NCBI RefSeq assembly: GCF_020131355.1
Contig: NZ_JAHLEL010000038.1
Location: forward strand, 186,001-250,000
DNA length: 64,000 bases
Direction: 5' to 3'
From: Pseudonocardia sp. ICBG1293
GTDB taxonomy: Bacteria; Actinomycetota; Actinomycetes; Mycobacteriales; Pseudonocardiaceae
Each line of letters starts with the position of its first letter. Position 1 is the stretch's first letter. Position numbers and translations under genes: made by a program. This document shows, in pieces, positions 28,275-36,871 of this stretch. The notes below the pieces were generated by a model. The model was not told the DNA's origin, did no database searches, and was given only the letters and a program-made list of their open reading frames with translations.

Positions 28275-29204
28275 GTGGTGGGCGTCCTCGAGGGTTTCCT
28301 GGTCATCGGCGTGGTCGTGACCGTCGGGTACGTCCTCGGCCGCGGCCGCCTGCTCGGTGACCAGGGGTCGAAGGTCCTCGCCCGCACCGCCTTCTTCGTG
28401 GCGACGCCTGCCCTGCTGTTCACCACGCTCAGCCGCTCCGACGTCGGTGCCGTCCTGTCCTCGGGCCTGGTCGTCACCGCGCTGACCAGCACCCTGGCCT
28501 GTCTGCTGTTCGTGCCGGTCGCGCTCCTGCGCCGCCGCCCGGCCGGCGAGGTCGTCGTCGGTTCGATGGCCTCGGGCTACGTCAACGCGGGCAACCTCGG
28601 CATCCCGATCGCGGCCTACGTGCTGGGCGACTCCGCCGCGGTCGCGCCGGTGCTGCTGTTCCAGCTGGCGATCCTGACGCCGCTGTTCACGACCCTGATG
28701 GACGTCCTCCCCGGCGACGGCCGTGGCGAGCGCCCGGGGTGGGTCCGGGTCGCGTTCGCCCCGCTGCGCAACCCGATCGCGATCGCCACCGCCGCCGGGC
28801 TGACCGTGTCGGCGACGGGCGTCGTGCTGCCCGAGCCGGTGACCGCCCCGGTCGAGCTCCTCGCCGACCTCGCGGTGCCCGCCATGCTGCTGGCCTTCGG
28901 CATCTCGCTGCACGGGGCCCGGCGCCCCGGGACGGGAGAGACCGCGGGCTCGGTGTGGACCGCGGTCCTGATCAAGAACGTGCTGCATCCGCTGCTCGCC
29001 TGGGCCCTCGCCGCGGGCGTGCTCGGCCTGACCGGACCGGCGCTGCTCGCCGCGGTGGTGCTGGCCGCGCTCCCGACGGCGCAGAACGTGTTCGGCTACG
29101 CCGTGCGCTACGACCGTGCCGTCCCGCTGGCCCGTGACGTGGCTCTGGCCTCGACCGTCGTCGCCGTACCGGTGCTGCTGGTGATCGCCGCTCTGCTGAC
29201 CTGA
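28275..29204 (+). CDS. AEC-family transporter
   Basis: 309 residues with about ten membrane helices in the auxin-efflux-carrier fold; conserved GYVNAGNLGIPIAAYVLGD is the unwound helix 4 region. AEC members include malonate and other organic acid carriers, so uptake of the island's acidic substrate is plausible. GTG start at 28275, preceded by CATACG/TAACAT that could serve as a -10 (28255-28266). No GntR-type palindrome seen directly before it. Confidence 0.85.
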   Translation: MVGVLEGFLVIGVVVTVGYVLGRGRLLGDQGSKVLARTAFFVATPALLFTTLSRSDVGAVLSSGLVVTALTSTLACLLFVPVALLRRRPAGEVVVGSMASGYVNAGNLGIPIAAYVLGDSAAVAPVLLFQLAILTPLFTTLMDVLPGDGRGERPGWVRVAFAPLRNPIAIATAAGLTVSATGVVLPEPVTAPVELLADLAVPAMLLAFGISLHGARRPGTGETAGSVWTAVLIKNVLHPLLAWALAAGVLGLTGPALLAAVVLAALPTAQNVFGYAVRYDRAVPLARDVALASTVVAVPVLLVIAALLT

Positions 29205-29256
29205 CCAGCGCTTTCCTCGTCGCGACGGCCGGGACGAGGGGGGCCTCCGCCTGTCC

Positions 29257-29500
29257 CCTTGCTCTGCTCACCGATACGCAGCACCGGCCCCACGCCGGTG
29301 CCGGGCGGCTCCGCGGCGTGCCGGCCACTCGCGTCGCGCCCGCGCCGAGATGCAGCCCACCGGGCGGTGGAGATCGACAACTCCCGCTGAGCCGCATCTC
29401 GACGCCGCCGAGCGGTGTCCGCCCGGCCGCGCGGGCCCGTCCGGGGCCCCGGCGCCGGGGCGGTCCGGGCGCGTGCTGCGTATCGGTGAGCAGAGCAAGG
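29257..29500. repeat. 28-bp inverted repeats bracketing 188 bp (dispersed repeat copies 4 and 5)
   Basis: Left arm 29257-29284, right arm 29473-29500, perfectly complementary. Each contains CTGCG, TATC, GGTGAGCAGAGC (29261-29281 minus strand; 29476-29496 plus strand). Inside lies a weaker pair GAGATGCAGC / GCCGCATCTC. No open frame of coding character and no transposase; could be a non-autonomous element or a structured RNA. Confidence 0.6.
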
Positions 29501-29546
29501 GCGGGCCCGTCGCACCCTTGCCCGGAGCTGCCCGCCCGTGCTTCCC

Positions 29547-29563
29547 TAGGATTGTCGACAACT
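29547..29563 (+). promoter_or_regulatory. GntR-type operator overlapping a -10 box (site 3)
   Basis: TAGGAT (29547-29552) joined to TTGTCGACAA (29552-29561), 51 bp before the aminotransferase ATG. Sixteen bases match site 2 exactly, followed by a further half-like CGACAAC at 29564-29570. Indicates joint control of the aminotransferase with the racemase-like gene. Confidence 0.68.
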
Positions 29564-29611
29564 CGACAACCCGAGATGCACCACCCTCGACGCATCAGGA
29601 GCTGCGAACCC

Positions 29612-30868
29612 ATGGCACAGCTGTCCCCGCTGCTGAAGCAGGCCACCCCGGTCCAGGCCGCCCGCGGTGAGGGCGTCTACCTGTACGACACCGACGGGCG
29701 CCGCCACCTCGACTTCACCGCCGGCATCGGCGTCACCTCCACCGGGCACTGCCACCCCGCGGTCGTCGCGGCGGCGCAGGAGCAGGTGGCCACGCTGATC
29801 CACGGCCAGTACACGACCGTGATGCACCAGCCACTGCTGACGCTGGTCGAGCGGATGGGCGAGGTACTGCCCGCGGGCATCGACTCGGTGTTCTTCACCA
29901 ACTCGGGTTCCGAGGCCGTCGAGGCGTCGGTGCGCCTGGCGCGCCAGGCCACCGGGCGGCAGCTGATCGTCGCGTTCGACGGCGGCTTCCACGGCCGCAC
30001 CATGGGTGCGGCGGCGCTCACCACGTCCGGGGCGAAGATCCGCGCCGGGATCGGCCCGATGATGGGCGGGGTCGCGTTCGCGCCGTTCCCCTACGCCTAC
30101 CGCTACGGCTGGTCCGAGGAGCAGGCCGTCGCGTTCGCCCTGTCCGAGCTCGACCGCCAGCTGGCGAGCACCGCACCGGCGTCCGACGTCGCCGCGTTCA
30201 TCGTCGAGCCGGTCCTCGGCGAGGGCGGCTACGTCCCCACCCCGCCCGCGTTCCTGCACGGGCTGCGCGAGCGCGCCGACCGCCACGGCATCCTGCTCAT
30301 CGCCGACGAGGTCCAGACCGGCTACGGCCGCACCGGGAAGTTCTGGGGCCACCAGCACGCTGAGGGGCTCACCCCGGACATCATCGTCACCGCCAAGGGG
30401 CTCGCCTCCGGCTTCCCGCTCTCGGCCATCGCCGCGCCCAAGGCCCTCATGGAGAAGGCCTGGCCCGGCTCGCAGGGCGGCACCTACGGCGGCAACGCCG
30501 TCGCCTGTGCCGCCGCGCTCGCCACGCTCGAGGTCGTGCAGGGCGAGGGCCTGGTCGAGAACGCCCGTGTGCAGGGCGAGAAGCTGCTCGCCGGCGTCCG
30601 GGACGCCGCGCAGGGCATCGCCGCCATCGGCGACGTCCGCGGCCGGGGATTCATGATCGGCATCGAGTTCGTCGACCCCGACGGCAAGCCCGACGGCGCC
30701 ACCGCCGCGAAGGTGCACGCCGCGGCCGCCGCGCAGGGTCTGCTGCTGCTGACCTGCGGTGTGTACGGCAACGTCGTCCGGATGATCCCGGCGCTGGTCG
30801 TGACCTCCGAGCAGGTCGACGAGGGACTGGCGCTGTGGACCAAGGCGCTCAACGACGCGCTGTCCTGA
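29612..30868 (+). CDS. class III PLP aminotransferase (GABA/acetylornithine type)
   Basis: 418 residues. Class III features: FTNSGSEAVEASVRLARQAT, FDGGFHGRTMGAAALT, the cofactor Asp in LLIADEVQTGYGRTG and the Schiff-base lysine in TAKGLASGFPLS. It moves an omega-amino group, for example from GABA, beta-alanine or ornithine, to 2-oxoglutarate or pyruvate; the substrate cannot be told. ATG at 29612 with AGGAGCTG upstream. Operator site 3 ties it to the GntR island. Confidence 0.9.
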   Translation: MAQLSPLLKQATPVQAARGEGVYLYDTDGRRHLDFTAGIGVTSTGHCHPAVVAAAQEQVATLIHGQYTTVMHQPLLTLVERMGEVLPAGIDSVFFTNSGSEAVEASVRLARQATGRQLIVAFDGGFHGRTMGAAALTTSGAKIRAGIGPMMGGVAFAPFPYAYRYGWSEEQAVAFALSELDRQLASTAPASDVAAFIVEPVLGEGGYVPTPPAFLHGLRERADRHGILLIADEVQTGYGRTGKFWGHQHAEGLTPDIIVTAKGLASGFPLSAIAAPKALMEKAWPGSQGGTYGGNAVACAAALATLEVVQGEGLVENARVQGEKLLAGVRDAAQGIAAIGDVRGRGFMIGIEFVDPDGKPDGATAAKVHAAAAAQGLLLLTCGVYGNVVRMIPALVVTSEQVDEGLALWTKALNDALS

Positions 30869-30888
30869 GACCCGCCCCGGGGGACGGA

Positions 30889-30925
30889 CGAGGCCCCGCA
30901 CACCGGTCGGGTGTGCGGGGCCTCG
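30889..30925. terminator. bidirectional hairpin terminator
   Basis: 16-bp perfect stem CGAGGCCCCGCACACC / GGTGTGCGGGGCCTCG with a 5-nt loop, between convergent aminotransferase and mrp genes. Confidence 0.85.
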
Positions 30926-30946
30926 TGGCGTCGGGGGGTGTGCGGG

Positions 30947-32095
30947 TCAGCGCCCGACGGGGGAGATGTTCAGGCTCATCCCGGCCAGGCCGCGGGCCTT
31001 CACGGTCAGCTTCTCCGCGATCGCGTCGAGGGCCTGCGCCGCGGCCGACTCGGGCTTGCCGAGCACGATCGGGGTGCCGGCGTCGCCGCCCTCGCGCAGC
31101 GCCACGTCGAGCGGGATCTGACCGAGCAGCGGCACGGTGGTGCCGACGGTGCGGCTCAGCGAGTCCGCGACGATCTGCCCGCCGCCGGAGCCGAAGATCT
31201 CGTTGCGCGAGCCGTCGGGCATCTCCATCCAGGACATGTTCTCCACGACACCGGCCAGGCGCTGGCGGGTCTGGGTGGAGATCGACCCGGCGCGCTCGGC
31301 GACCTCCGCGGCAGCCTGCTGCGGGGTGGTGACGACCAGCAGCTCGGCGTTCGGCACGAGCTGCGCGGTGGAGATGGCGACGTCGCCGGTGCCCGGGGGC
31401 AGGTCGAGCAGCAGCACGTCCAGGTCACCCCAGAACACGTCGGCGAGGAACTGCTGCAGCGCGCGGTGCAGCATCGGGCCACGCCAGACGACCGGGGTGT
31501 TGCCGTCGGTGAACATGCCGATCGAGATGACCTTCACGCCGTGCGACTGCGGCGGCATGATCATGTTCTCGATCTTGGTGGGCCGGTCCGCGGCGCCGAT
31601 CATGCGGGGCACCGAGTGGCCGTAGATGTCGGCGTCGACCACGCCGACCTTCATCCCGCGCCGTGCCATGGCCGCGGCCAGGTTGACGGTGACCGAGGAC
31701 TTGCCGACGCCGCCCTTGCCGGACGCCACGCAGAACACGCGGGTCAGCGAGCCGGGCTGGGCGAAGGGGATGACCGGTTCGTCGGCGTCGCCGCGCAGCG
31801 ACCGGCGCAGCTCGGTGCGCTGCTCGTCGCTCATGACGTCGAGCTCGACCTCGACGCGCTCGACGCCGGGGACCTTCGAGACCGCCTCGGTGACGCGGGA
31901 GGTGATCGTCTCGCGCATCGGGCAGCCGGCGACGGTCAGGTAGACCCCGACGTGGGCGAGGCCGTCGGCGGAGACGTCGACGCTCTTGACCATCCCCAGC
32001 TCGGTGATCGGCTTGTGGATCTCCGGGTCCTCGACGGTGCCGAGGGCTGCGCGCACGGCCTCGACGACGGTGCTGGTGCTGCCGGTGACGGACAT
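30947..32095 (-). CDS. mrp: Mrp/NBP35-type Fe-S cluster carrier ATPase
   Basis: 382 residues: N-terminal MIP18-like domain (PEIHKPITELGMVKSVDV, VAGCPMRETI) and a ParA/MinD-type ATPase with the deviant Walker A FCVASGKGGVGKSSVTVNLA, VGVVDADIYGHSVPRM and LDLPPGTGDVAIS. The CxxC of classic Nbp35 is not present near the C-terminus, as in other actinobacterial Mrp. Equivalent to Rv1229c. Its upstream gap carries the IS630-family insertion 144 bp away. Confidence 0.93.
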   Translation of the reverse strand: MSVTGSTSTVVEAVRAALGTVEDPEIHKPITELGMVKSVDVSADGLAHVGVYLTVAGCPMRETITSRVTEAVSKVPGVERVEVELDVMSDEQRTELRRSLRGDADEPVIPFAQPGSLTRVFCVASGKGGVGKSSVTVNLAAAMARRGMKVGVVDADIYGHSVPRMIGAADRPTKIENMIMPPQSHGVKVISIGMFTDGNTPVVWRGPMLHRALQQFLADVFWGDLDVLLLDLPPGTGDVAISTAQLVPNAELLVVTTPQQAAAEVAERAGSISTQTRQRLAGVVENMSWMEMPDGSRNEIFGSGGGQIVADSLSRTVGTTVPLLGQIPLDVALREGGDAGTPIVLGKPESAAAQALDAIAEKLTVKARGLAGMSLNISPVGR

Positions 32096-32238
32096 GGGCT
32101 CCTACGACCTCTTTCCTCTCGCGTCACCCCATGCTACGTGGGTGCTCCCGGGCGCTCCGGCTCCCCGGCGGTGTCGCCCGGCACGTCCGCGAGCGGGTGG
32201 GTCGACGAGGTGGTGGCAGCATCGGCGGCCCTCGGTCT

Positions 32239-33309
32239 CTAGTGTCGCGTAAACGATGTTCTTTGACCGGGTCGGCAGTGGTTGAGTAGGTGGTCTGCGG
32301 GTTTGGTCCAGATGAACGGGTGGCAGCGTTCGTTCCAGCCGTCGATGAACCGGCCGATCGCGCCGATCAGTTCTCTGACGCTGCCGAAGCTGCCACGGCG
32401 AATGGCCTGGCGGGTGATGACCCCGAAAAAGACCTCGACCATGTTCAGCCACGATCCCGAGGTCGGGGTGAAGTGCAGGGTGATCCGCGGGTTGCGGGCC
32501 AGCCAGGCCTTCACTGCGGGGTGCTTGTGGGTCGCGTAGTTGTCCACCACCAGGTGCAGCTTGCGCCGCGGGTAGGCCTTCGCGACCTGCTTGAGGAACC
32601 GCAGGAACTCCTGATGGCGATGCCGCGGCAGGCACGCCTGCTCGACCCGCCCGGTCGCGACCTCTAACGCCGCGAACAGCGTGGTGGTGCCGTGACGGAC
32701 GTAGTCATGCGTCCGTTTCTCCGGGATACCGGGCATGATCGGCAGGATCGGCGCTGTCCGGTCCAGGGCCTGGACCTGGGATTTCTCGTCGACGCAGAGC
32801 ACGACGGCCTTGTCCGGCGGGTTCAGATACAACCCGACGATGTCGCGGACCTTGGCTTCGAGCTCGGGATCGGTGGAGAACTTGAACGTCTCGGACTTCC
32901 ACGGCTGCAGCCCCCACCGCCGCCAAATCTTGCCGATCCACACGTGGGAGATCCCGAGCTCGGCACCGAGCAGCCGTGACGACCAGTGCGTGACTCCGAG
33001 CCGCTCAGGCGGCGGTTCCAGCGTGGCGAGCACGACCGCGACCTCGTCGATCACCGGCGGCCGGCCCGCCTTGGGCCGGTCGGCCAGCCCGGCGATCCCC
33101 TCAGCGGCGTAACGCTTCTTCCACCCGATCACCGTCGCCTTCGACGCCCCGACCAGTGTGACGATGTCCTTGACCGCCACCCCGTCCGCGGCCAGCAACA
33201 CGATCCTGCCCCGTCGGGCCAGTCCCGCCGAAACCGACGAGGAACGCAGCCAGGACTCCAGCACCTCGCGGTCGGCGGCCGGAACGTCCACGGTCACAGT
33301 CAACGGCAC
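32239..33309 (-). CDS. IS630-family transposase
   Basis: 356 residues: helix-turn-helix domains at ~30-110 (GRIVLLAADGVAVKDIVTLV, KATVIGWKKRYAAEGIAGL), then the DDE catalytic domain with Asp in VVLCVDEKSQVQAL, Asp in LHLVVDNYATHKHP and Glu in GSWLNMVEVFFGVI. The frame is intact. Its TAG stop is formed by the TA of the target duplication plus one host base, so stopping depends on insertion at CTAG. Confidence 0.93.
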   Translation of the reverse strand: MPLTVTVDVPAADREVLESWLRSSSVSAGLARRGRIVLLAADGVAVKDIVTLVGASKATVIGWKKRYAAEGIAGLADRPKAGRPPVIDEVAVVLATLEPPPERLGVTHWSSRLLGAELGISHVWIGKIWRRWGLQPWKSETFKFSTDPELEAKVRDIVGLYLNPPDKAVVLCVDEKSQVQALDRTAPILPIMPGIPEKRTHDYVRHGTTTLFAALEVATGRVEQACLPRHRHQEFLRFLKQVAKAYPRRKLHLVVDNYATHKHPAVKAWLARNPRITLHFTPTSGSWLNMVEVFFGVITRQAIRRGSFGSVRELIGAIGRFIDGWNERCHPFIWTKPADHLLNHCRPGQRTSFTRH

Positions 33310-33366
33310 AGCTCATGATCCCGTAAACCAGCCCGTGAGTAAAGTAACCTAGTTACCGCAACACTA
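32240..33366 (-). mobile_element. IS630-family insertion sequence
   Basis: About 1.12 kb. Ends read TAGTGTCGCGTAA (left) and, on the opposite strand, TAGTGTTGCGGTAA (right), each at a CTAG (32239-32242, 33364-33367). CTAG target choice with TA duplication is known for IS630. Inserted between mrp and marR, 11 bp before the marR start codon. Single copy in the window. Confidence 0.88.
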
Positions 33367-33377
33367 GCATCTCTGCG

Positions 33378-33860
33378 ATGGACGAGACGAGCGGCGCCCC
33401 CACGCGCGAGCACCCGGTGCGCCGCCGTGTGGTCCCCACCCCGGTCGAGCTCGCGTCGTGGCGCAGCTTCCTGCGCGCACACGCGGGCATCACCAAGCAG
33501 CTGGAGACCGAGCTGGAGGGCGAGCAGCAGCTGTCGCTGGCGGCCTACGACGTGCTGGTCCAGCTGTCCGAGGCACCCGGCCACCTCCTCCGGATGACCG
33601 AGCTGGCCGACGCCGTGCTGCTGTCGCGCTCCGGCGTCACCCGGCTGGTCGACCGGCTGGAGCGGGCCGGGCTCGTCGCCCGGGCCAAGGTCGCCGACGA
33701 CGGCCGCGGCGTCGCGGCCCGGCTGACCGACCTCGGCTACGAGCGCCTGCGCACCGCCGCGGTCACCCACCTGCGCGGGGTCCGGACGCACTTCGTCGAG
33801 CGGCTCGACGCCGACGACCTCGCCGACCTCGAACGCATCATGGGCCGTCTCGTGCCCTGA
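33378..33860 (+). CDS. MarR-family transcriptional regulator
   Basis: 160 residues; winged helix at about 55-115 (LAAYDVLVQLSEAPGHLLRM, LADAVLLSRSGVTRLVDRLE, DDGRGVAARLTDLGYE with the beta-wing). Ligand and targets unknown. The IS630-family element stops 11 bp upstream of ATG and splits the original promoter: TAGCAT (33365-33370), a likely -10 for a leaderless start, is kept, but everything upstream is now IS sequence. Confidence 0.88.
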   Translation: MDETSGAPTREHPVRRRVVPTPVELASWRSFLRAHAGITKQLETELEGEQQLSLAAYDVLVQLSEAPGHLLRMTELADAVLLSRSGVTRLVDRLERAGLVARAKVADDGRGVAARLTDLGYERLRTAAVTHLRGVRTHFVERLDADDLADLERIMGRLVP

Positions 33861-33864
33861 ACGC

Positions 33865-34404
33865 TCAGCGTTCCTTCCTGCGCATCTTCTTCCGGGCACC
33901 CGGGTCGACCGGAAGGTCCTCCCCGCGGCTGCGGGCGACGGCGTCGTCGAGCCGGTCGCCCAGCTTCTCCAGCTCGCCGCGCAGGTAGTCCCGGCTCGCG
34001 GTCTCCCCGACGGCCAGGCGCAGCGCCGCCAGCTCCCGGGCGAGGAACTCGGTGTCGGCCTTCGTCCGCTCGGCGCGCCTGCGGTCCTCGTCCAGCGCGA
34101 TCCGGTCCCGGTCGTCCTGCCGGTTCTGGGCCAGCAGGATCAGCGGAGCCGCATACGCGGCCTGGGTGGAGAACGCCAGGTTGAGCAGGATGAACGGGTA
34201 CGGGGCCCACTGGATCGACCAGGCGACCAGGTTCAGCGCGATCCACACCACGACGATCACCGTCTGGATGGCGAGGAAGCGGCCCGTCCCGAGGAACCGG
34301 GCGATCCGCTCGGAGAACCGGGCGAACCCGTCCGGGTCCACCTCGAACCGCCGACGGCCGACGCGCGGCTGGTCCAGCCGCCGTCCGATCCCGGGCTCAG
34401 GCAC
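33865..34404 (-). CDS. DUF1003 membrane protein
   Basis: 179 residues with two membrane helices (about 44-62, FLAIQTVIVVVWIALNLVAW; and 70-92, PFILLNLAFSTQAAYAAPLI) followed by ILLAQNRQDDRDRIALDEDR, the DUF1003 signature, and a charged coiled coil. Function unknown. GTG at 34404 overlaps the stop of the upstream MgtE-N/CBS gene by 8 bp; the two are coupled. Matches the Rv1231c/Rv1233c neighbourhood. Confidence 0.85.
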   Translation of the reverse strand: MPEPGIGRRLDQPRVGRRRFEVDPDGFARFSERIARFLGTGRFLAIQTVIVVVWIALNLVAWSIQWAPYPFILLNLAFSTQAAYAAPLILLAQNRQDDRDRIALDEDRRRAERTKADTEFLARELAALRLAVGETASRDYLRGELEKLGDRLDDAVARSRGEDLPVDPGARKKMRRKER

Positions 34405-35713
34405 CGTGCACCTCCCCGGCACGCGTGCGGCCCGCGCCGCCGTTCGCGGCCCGCGCCGAGCCGCCGTGCACCTCGCCCGGGGCGAGGTCGCGGTCGCGCC
34501 AGCCCTGCGGCAGCAGGTGGTCGAGCACGTCGTCGACGGTGACCGCGCCCAGCAGGTGGTCCTCGGCGTCGACCACCGGGCCCGCGACGAGGTTGTAGCT
34601 GGCGAAGTACCGGGTCACCTCGCCGAGACCGGCCTCCGGGCCCAGCTGCGGGAGGTCGGCGTCGACCATGCCCGCGACCAGCTCGAACGGCGCCGCCCGC
34701 AACAGCTGCTGGGCGTGCACGCAGCCCAGGTAGCGCCCGGTCGGCGTCGCCGTCGGCGGGCGGACCACGAACACCATCGACGCCAGCGCGGGCGGCACCT
34801 CCGGGTGGCGGACCCGGGCCAGCGCCTCGGCCACGGTGACGTCCGGCCCCAGCGTGATCGGCTCGGGGGTCATCAGGCCGCCCGCGGTGTCCCACTCGTA
34901 ACGCAGCAGACGGCGCACGGGCTCGGACTCGTCGGGCTCCATCAGCTCCAGCAGCCGGCCCGCCTCGTCGTCGTCGAGCTCGCCGAGCAGGTCCGCCGCG
35001 TCGTCCGGGCTCATCGCCTCCAGGACGTCGGCGGCGCGGTCGTCGTCGAGGTACCCGAGCAGCTCGCGCTGGTCGGACTCGGACAGCTCCTCGAAAACGT
35101 CGGCGAGCCGCTCGTCGTCCAGGGCGTCGACGACGTGGCGCTGCCGGTCGTCGGGCAGCCGGGACAGCGCCGCGGCGACGTCGGCCGGGCGCATCGAGTC
35201 GAACACCGCGAGCAGCCGGTCCGCGCCCTGCGCGGCGGCGACGTCGAGTCCGGAGACGGCCTCCCAGCCGTACACCTCGACCCGCGGCCTGCGGGCCAGC
35301 CGGGTCCGCCGGAACCGCAGCGCCACCTTGGTGATCACCCAGTCGCGGGTCCGGCTCGGCTCGATCGCGACGTCGACGACCGACCCCTCGGCCCCGCCCT
35401 CGCGCACGGTCGCGGGGGAGTTCAGCAGCTGGCCGAGCACCAGGGTCTCGTTGGGGCGCTGGTCGAACGACCGCAGGTTCACCGAGCCGCTGGCCAGCGT
35501 CACCGCGCTCGGCGCGATGTCGGTGACCCGCAGCATCGGCACGAAGATGCTGCGGCGCGCGGACAGGTCCACGACCAGGCCCAGCACCCGCGGCGGATGG
35601 CTGTCCACGCGCAGCGACACGACGACGTCGCGGACCTTGCCGATCCGCTCACCGTCCGGGCCGTAGACGGCCAGGCCGGCCATCCGCGCGACGAACACCC
35701 GTACCGAGGCCAT
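34397..35713 (-). CDS. PRC-barrel / MgtE-N / CBS protein (Rv1232c-like)
   Basis: 438 residues without membrane helices. An N-terminal PRC-barrel-like segment (YGPDGERIGKVRDVVVSLRV), a helical MgtE N-domain (~190-290, LSRLPDDRQRHVVDALDDER, MSPDDAADLLGELDDDEAGR) and a pair of CBS motifs (MTPEPITLGPDVTVAEAL ... LLGAVTVDDVLDHLL). It resembles the soluble sensor half of the Mg2+ channel MgtE, lacking the channel. Possibly a Mg/nucleotide sensor; the DUF1003 partner could be its membrane element. Confidence 0.85.
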   Translation of the reverse strand: MASVRVFVARMAGLAVYGPDGERIGKVRDVVVSLRVDSHPPRVLGLVVDLSARRSIFVPMLRVTDIAPSAVTLASGSVNLRSFDQRPNETLVLGQLLNSPATVREGGAEGSVVDVAIEPSRTRDWVITKVALRFRRTRLARRPRVEVYGWEAVSGLDVAAAQGADRLLAVFDSMRPADVAAALSRLPDDRQRHVVDALDDERLADVFEELSESDQRELLGYLDDDRAADVLEAMSPDDAADLLGELDDDEAGRLLELMEPDESEPVRRLLRYEWDTAGGLMTPEPITLGPDVTVAEALARVRHPEVPPALASMVFVVRPPTATPTGRYLGCVHAQQLLRAAPFELVAGMVDADLPQLGPEAGLGEVTRYFASYNLVAGPVVDAEDHLLGAVTVDDVLDHLLPQGWRDRDLAPGEVHGGSARAANGGAGRTRAGEVHGA

Positions 35714-35779
35714 GGCGCCGAGACTAGAACCACGGGCGGGCCCGCGTCGGTGCCGGTCGGGTGACTAGGCTCGCCCGCC

Positions 35780-36706
35780 GTGAGCGAGCCGCAGCACGAT
35801 CCCGGCCAGGCCCCCGAACCCCTCCGCTACGACGTCGTGGACGTGTTCACCGACCGTCCGTACGCCGGCAACCCACTGGCCGTCGTCCACGGCGCCGAGG
35901 CGTTGTCGGCCGCCCGGATGCAGGCGATCGCGGCCGAGTTCAACCTGTCGGAGACGACGTTCCCACTGCCCCCGACCGGTGACGCCGAGGGCGGTGCGGA
36001 CTACCGGGTACGGATCTTCACCCCGCTCGCCGAGCTGCCCTTCGCCGGGCACCCCAGCGTCGGCACGGCCTGGGTACTGGCCCGCGACGGCGTCATCGGC
36101 GAGGGCGACCGGGTGCAGGAGTGCGGGGCGGGCCTGCTGCCGGTCCGGGTCGACGACACCGGCGCGCGGGTGTGGGGTGGCGCTCCGTCGGTCGGCGCCG
36201 AGCTGGACGCCGTCCGGCTGGCGGCCGCGGTCGGTCTCGGTCCCGACGACGTCGACGGCGCCGCCGTGCCGGGCGTCGCCGGTGCCGGGACCGACTTCGC
36301 GATCCTGCTCGTCACCGCCGCTGCGGTCGCCCGCGCGGTCCCCGACCCGACGGCCCTGGCCGCCGCGGTGGCGGGCAGCGGCGCGACCGGGCTGCTGGTC
36401 GCCGCCGTCGACGCCACCGCGGAGCGGGTGCACGCCCGCATGTTCGGCGTCGGGATCGGCGTGCCCGAGGACCCCGCGACGGGCTCGGCCGCCGTCGCGC
36501 TGGGGATCTTCCTCGCCGACCGCGGTCTGGTCACCGATGACGGCGAGCACTCCTTCGTCGTCGTCCAGGGCGTGGAGATGGGCCGCCCGTCCACGCTCTA
36601 CGCCGGCGTCCGCACGGAGGACGGGCGAGCCGTCGCCAGCTGGGTCGGCGGGACCGTCGTGGCGGTGGCCAGGGGCTCGCTGACCCCACCTCCCGAACAG
36701 GGGTGA
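35780..36706 (+). CDS. PhzF-family isomerase
   Basis: 308 residues, two pseudo-symmetric halves of the diaminopimelate-epimerase-like fold. [16 protein letters not shown] opens the first half; the catalytic glutamate is Glu58 in FNLSETTF; the second half has [16 protein letters not shown]. PhzF enzymes isomerise small compounds by proton transfer; no phenazine genes are near, so the substrate is unknown. GTG start. Confidence 0.9.
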   Translation: MSEPQHDPGQAPEPLRYDVVDVFTDRPYAGNPLAVVHGAEALSAARMQAIAAEFNLSETTFPLPPTGDAEGGADYRVRIFTPLAELPFAGHPSVGTAWVLARDGVIGEGDRVQECGAGLLPVRVDDTGARVWGGAPSVGAELDAVRLAAAVGLGPDDVDGAAVPGVAGAGTDFAILLVTAAAVARAVPDPTALAAAVAGSGATGLLVAAVDATAERVHARMFGVGIGVPEDPATGSAAVALGIFLADRGLVTDDGEHSFVVVQGVEMGRPSTLYAGVRTEDGRAVASWVGGTVVAVARGSLTPPPEQG

Positions 36707-36871
36707 CCGACGGGTAACCCCATCTGACCACCGGCGGGTGAGAAACCAATCACCTGGACGGGGCGCCGCGGCCGTCGTCGTGCCAGCATCGGACCCCAGC
36801 CCGAGCGCCCGTGTCACGACGACGTCGTCGCCGCGACCCGGGCGAGGACGATCTCGACGAGGAGCCCGCCT

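Larger units (their letters stand above)
29205..29611. other. 407-bp intergenic region with long inverted repeats and an operator
   Basis: Between the transporter and aminotransferase genes. It holds a perfect 28-bp inverted repeat (29257-29284 and 29473-29500) made of two opposed copies of the dispersed repeat, 188 bp of GC-rich sequence between them, and operator site 3 at 29547-29563. Short open frames here have no credible protein similarity, so I call no gene. Confidence 0.65.

Noticed and set aside
29318-29670. Short open frames between the AEC and aminotransferase genes
   Set aside because: They are Pro/Arg-rich, overlap the inverted repeats in several frames and have no ribosome site or homologous pattern.
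35780-36706. PhzF gene as a sign of a phenazine cluster
   Set aside because: No other phenazine genes are present; PhzF-like isomerases are common outside phenazine synthesis.
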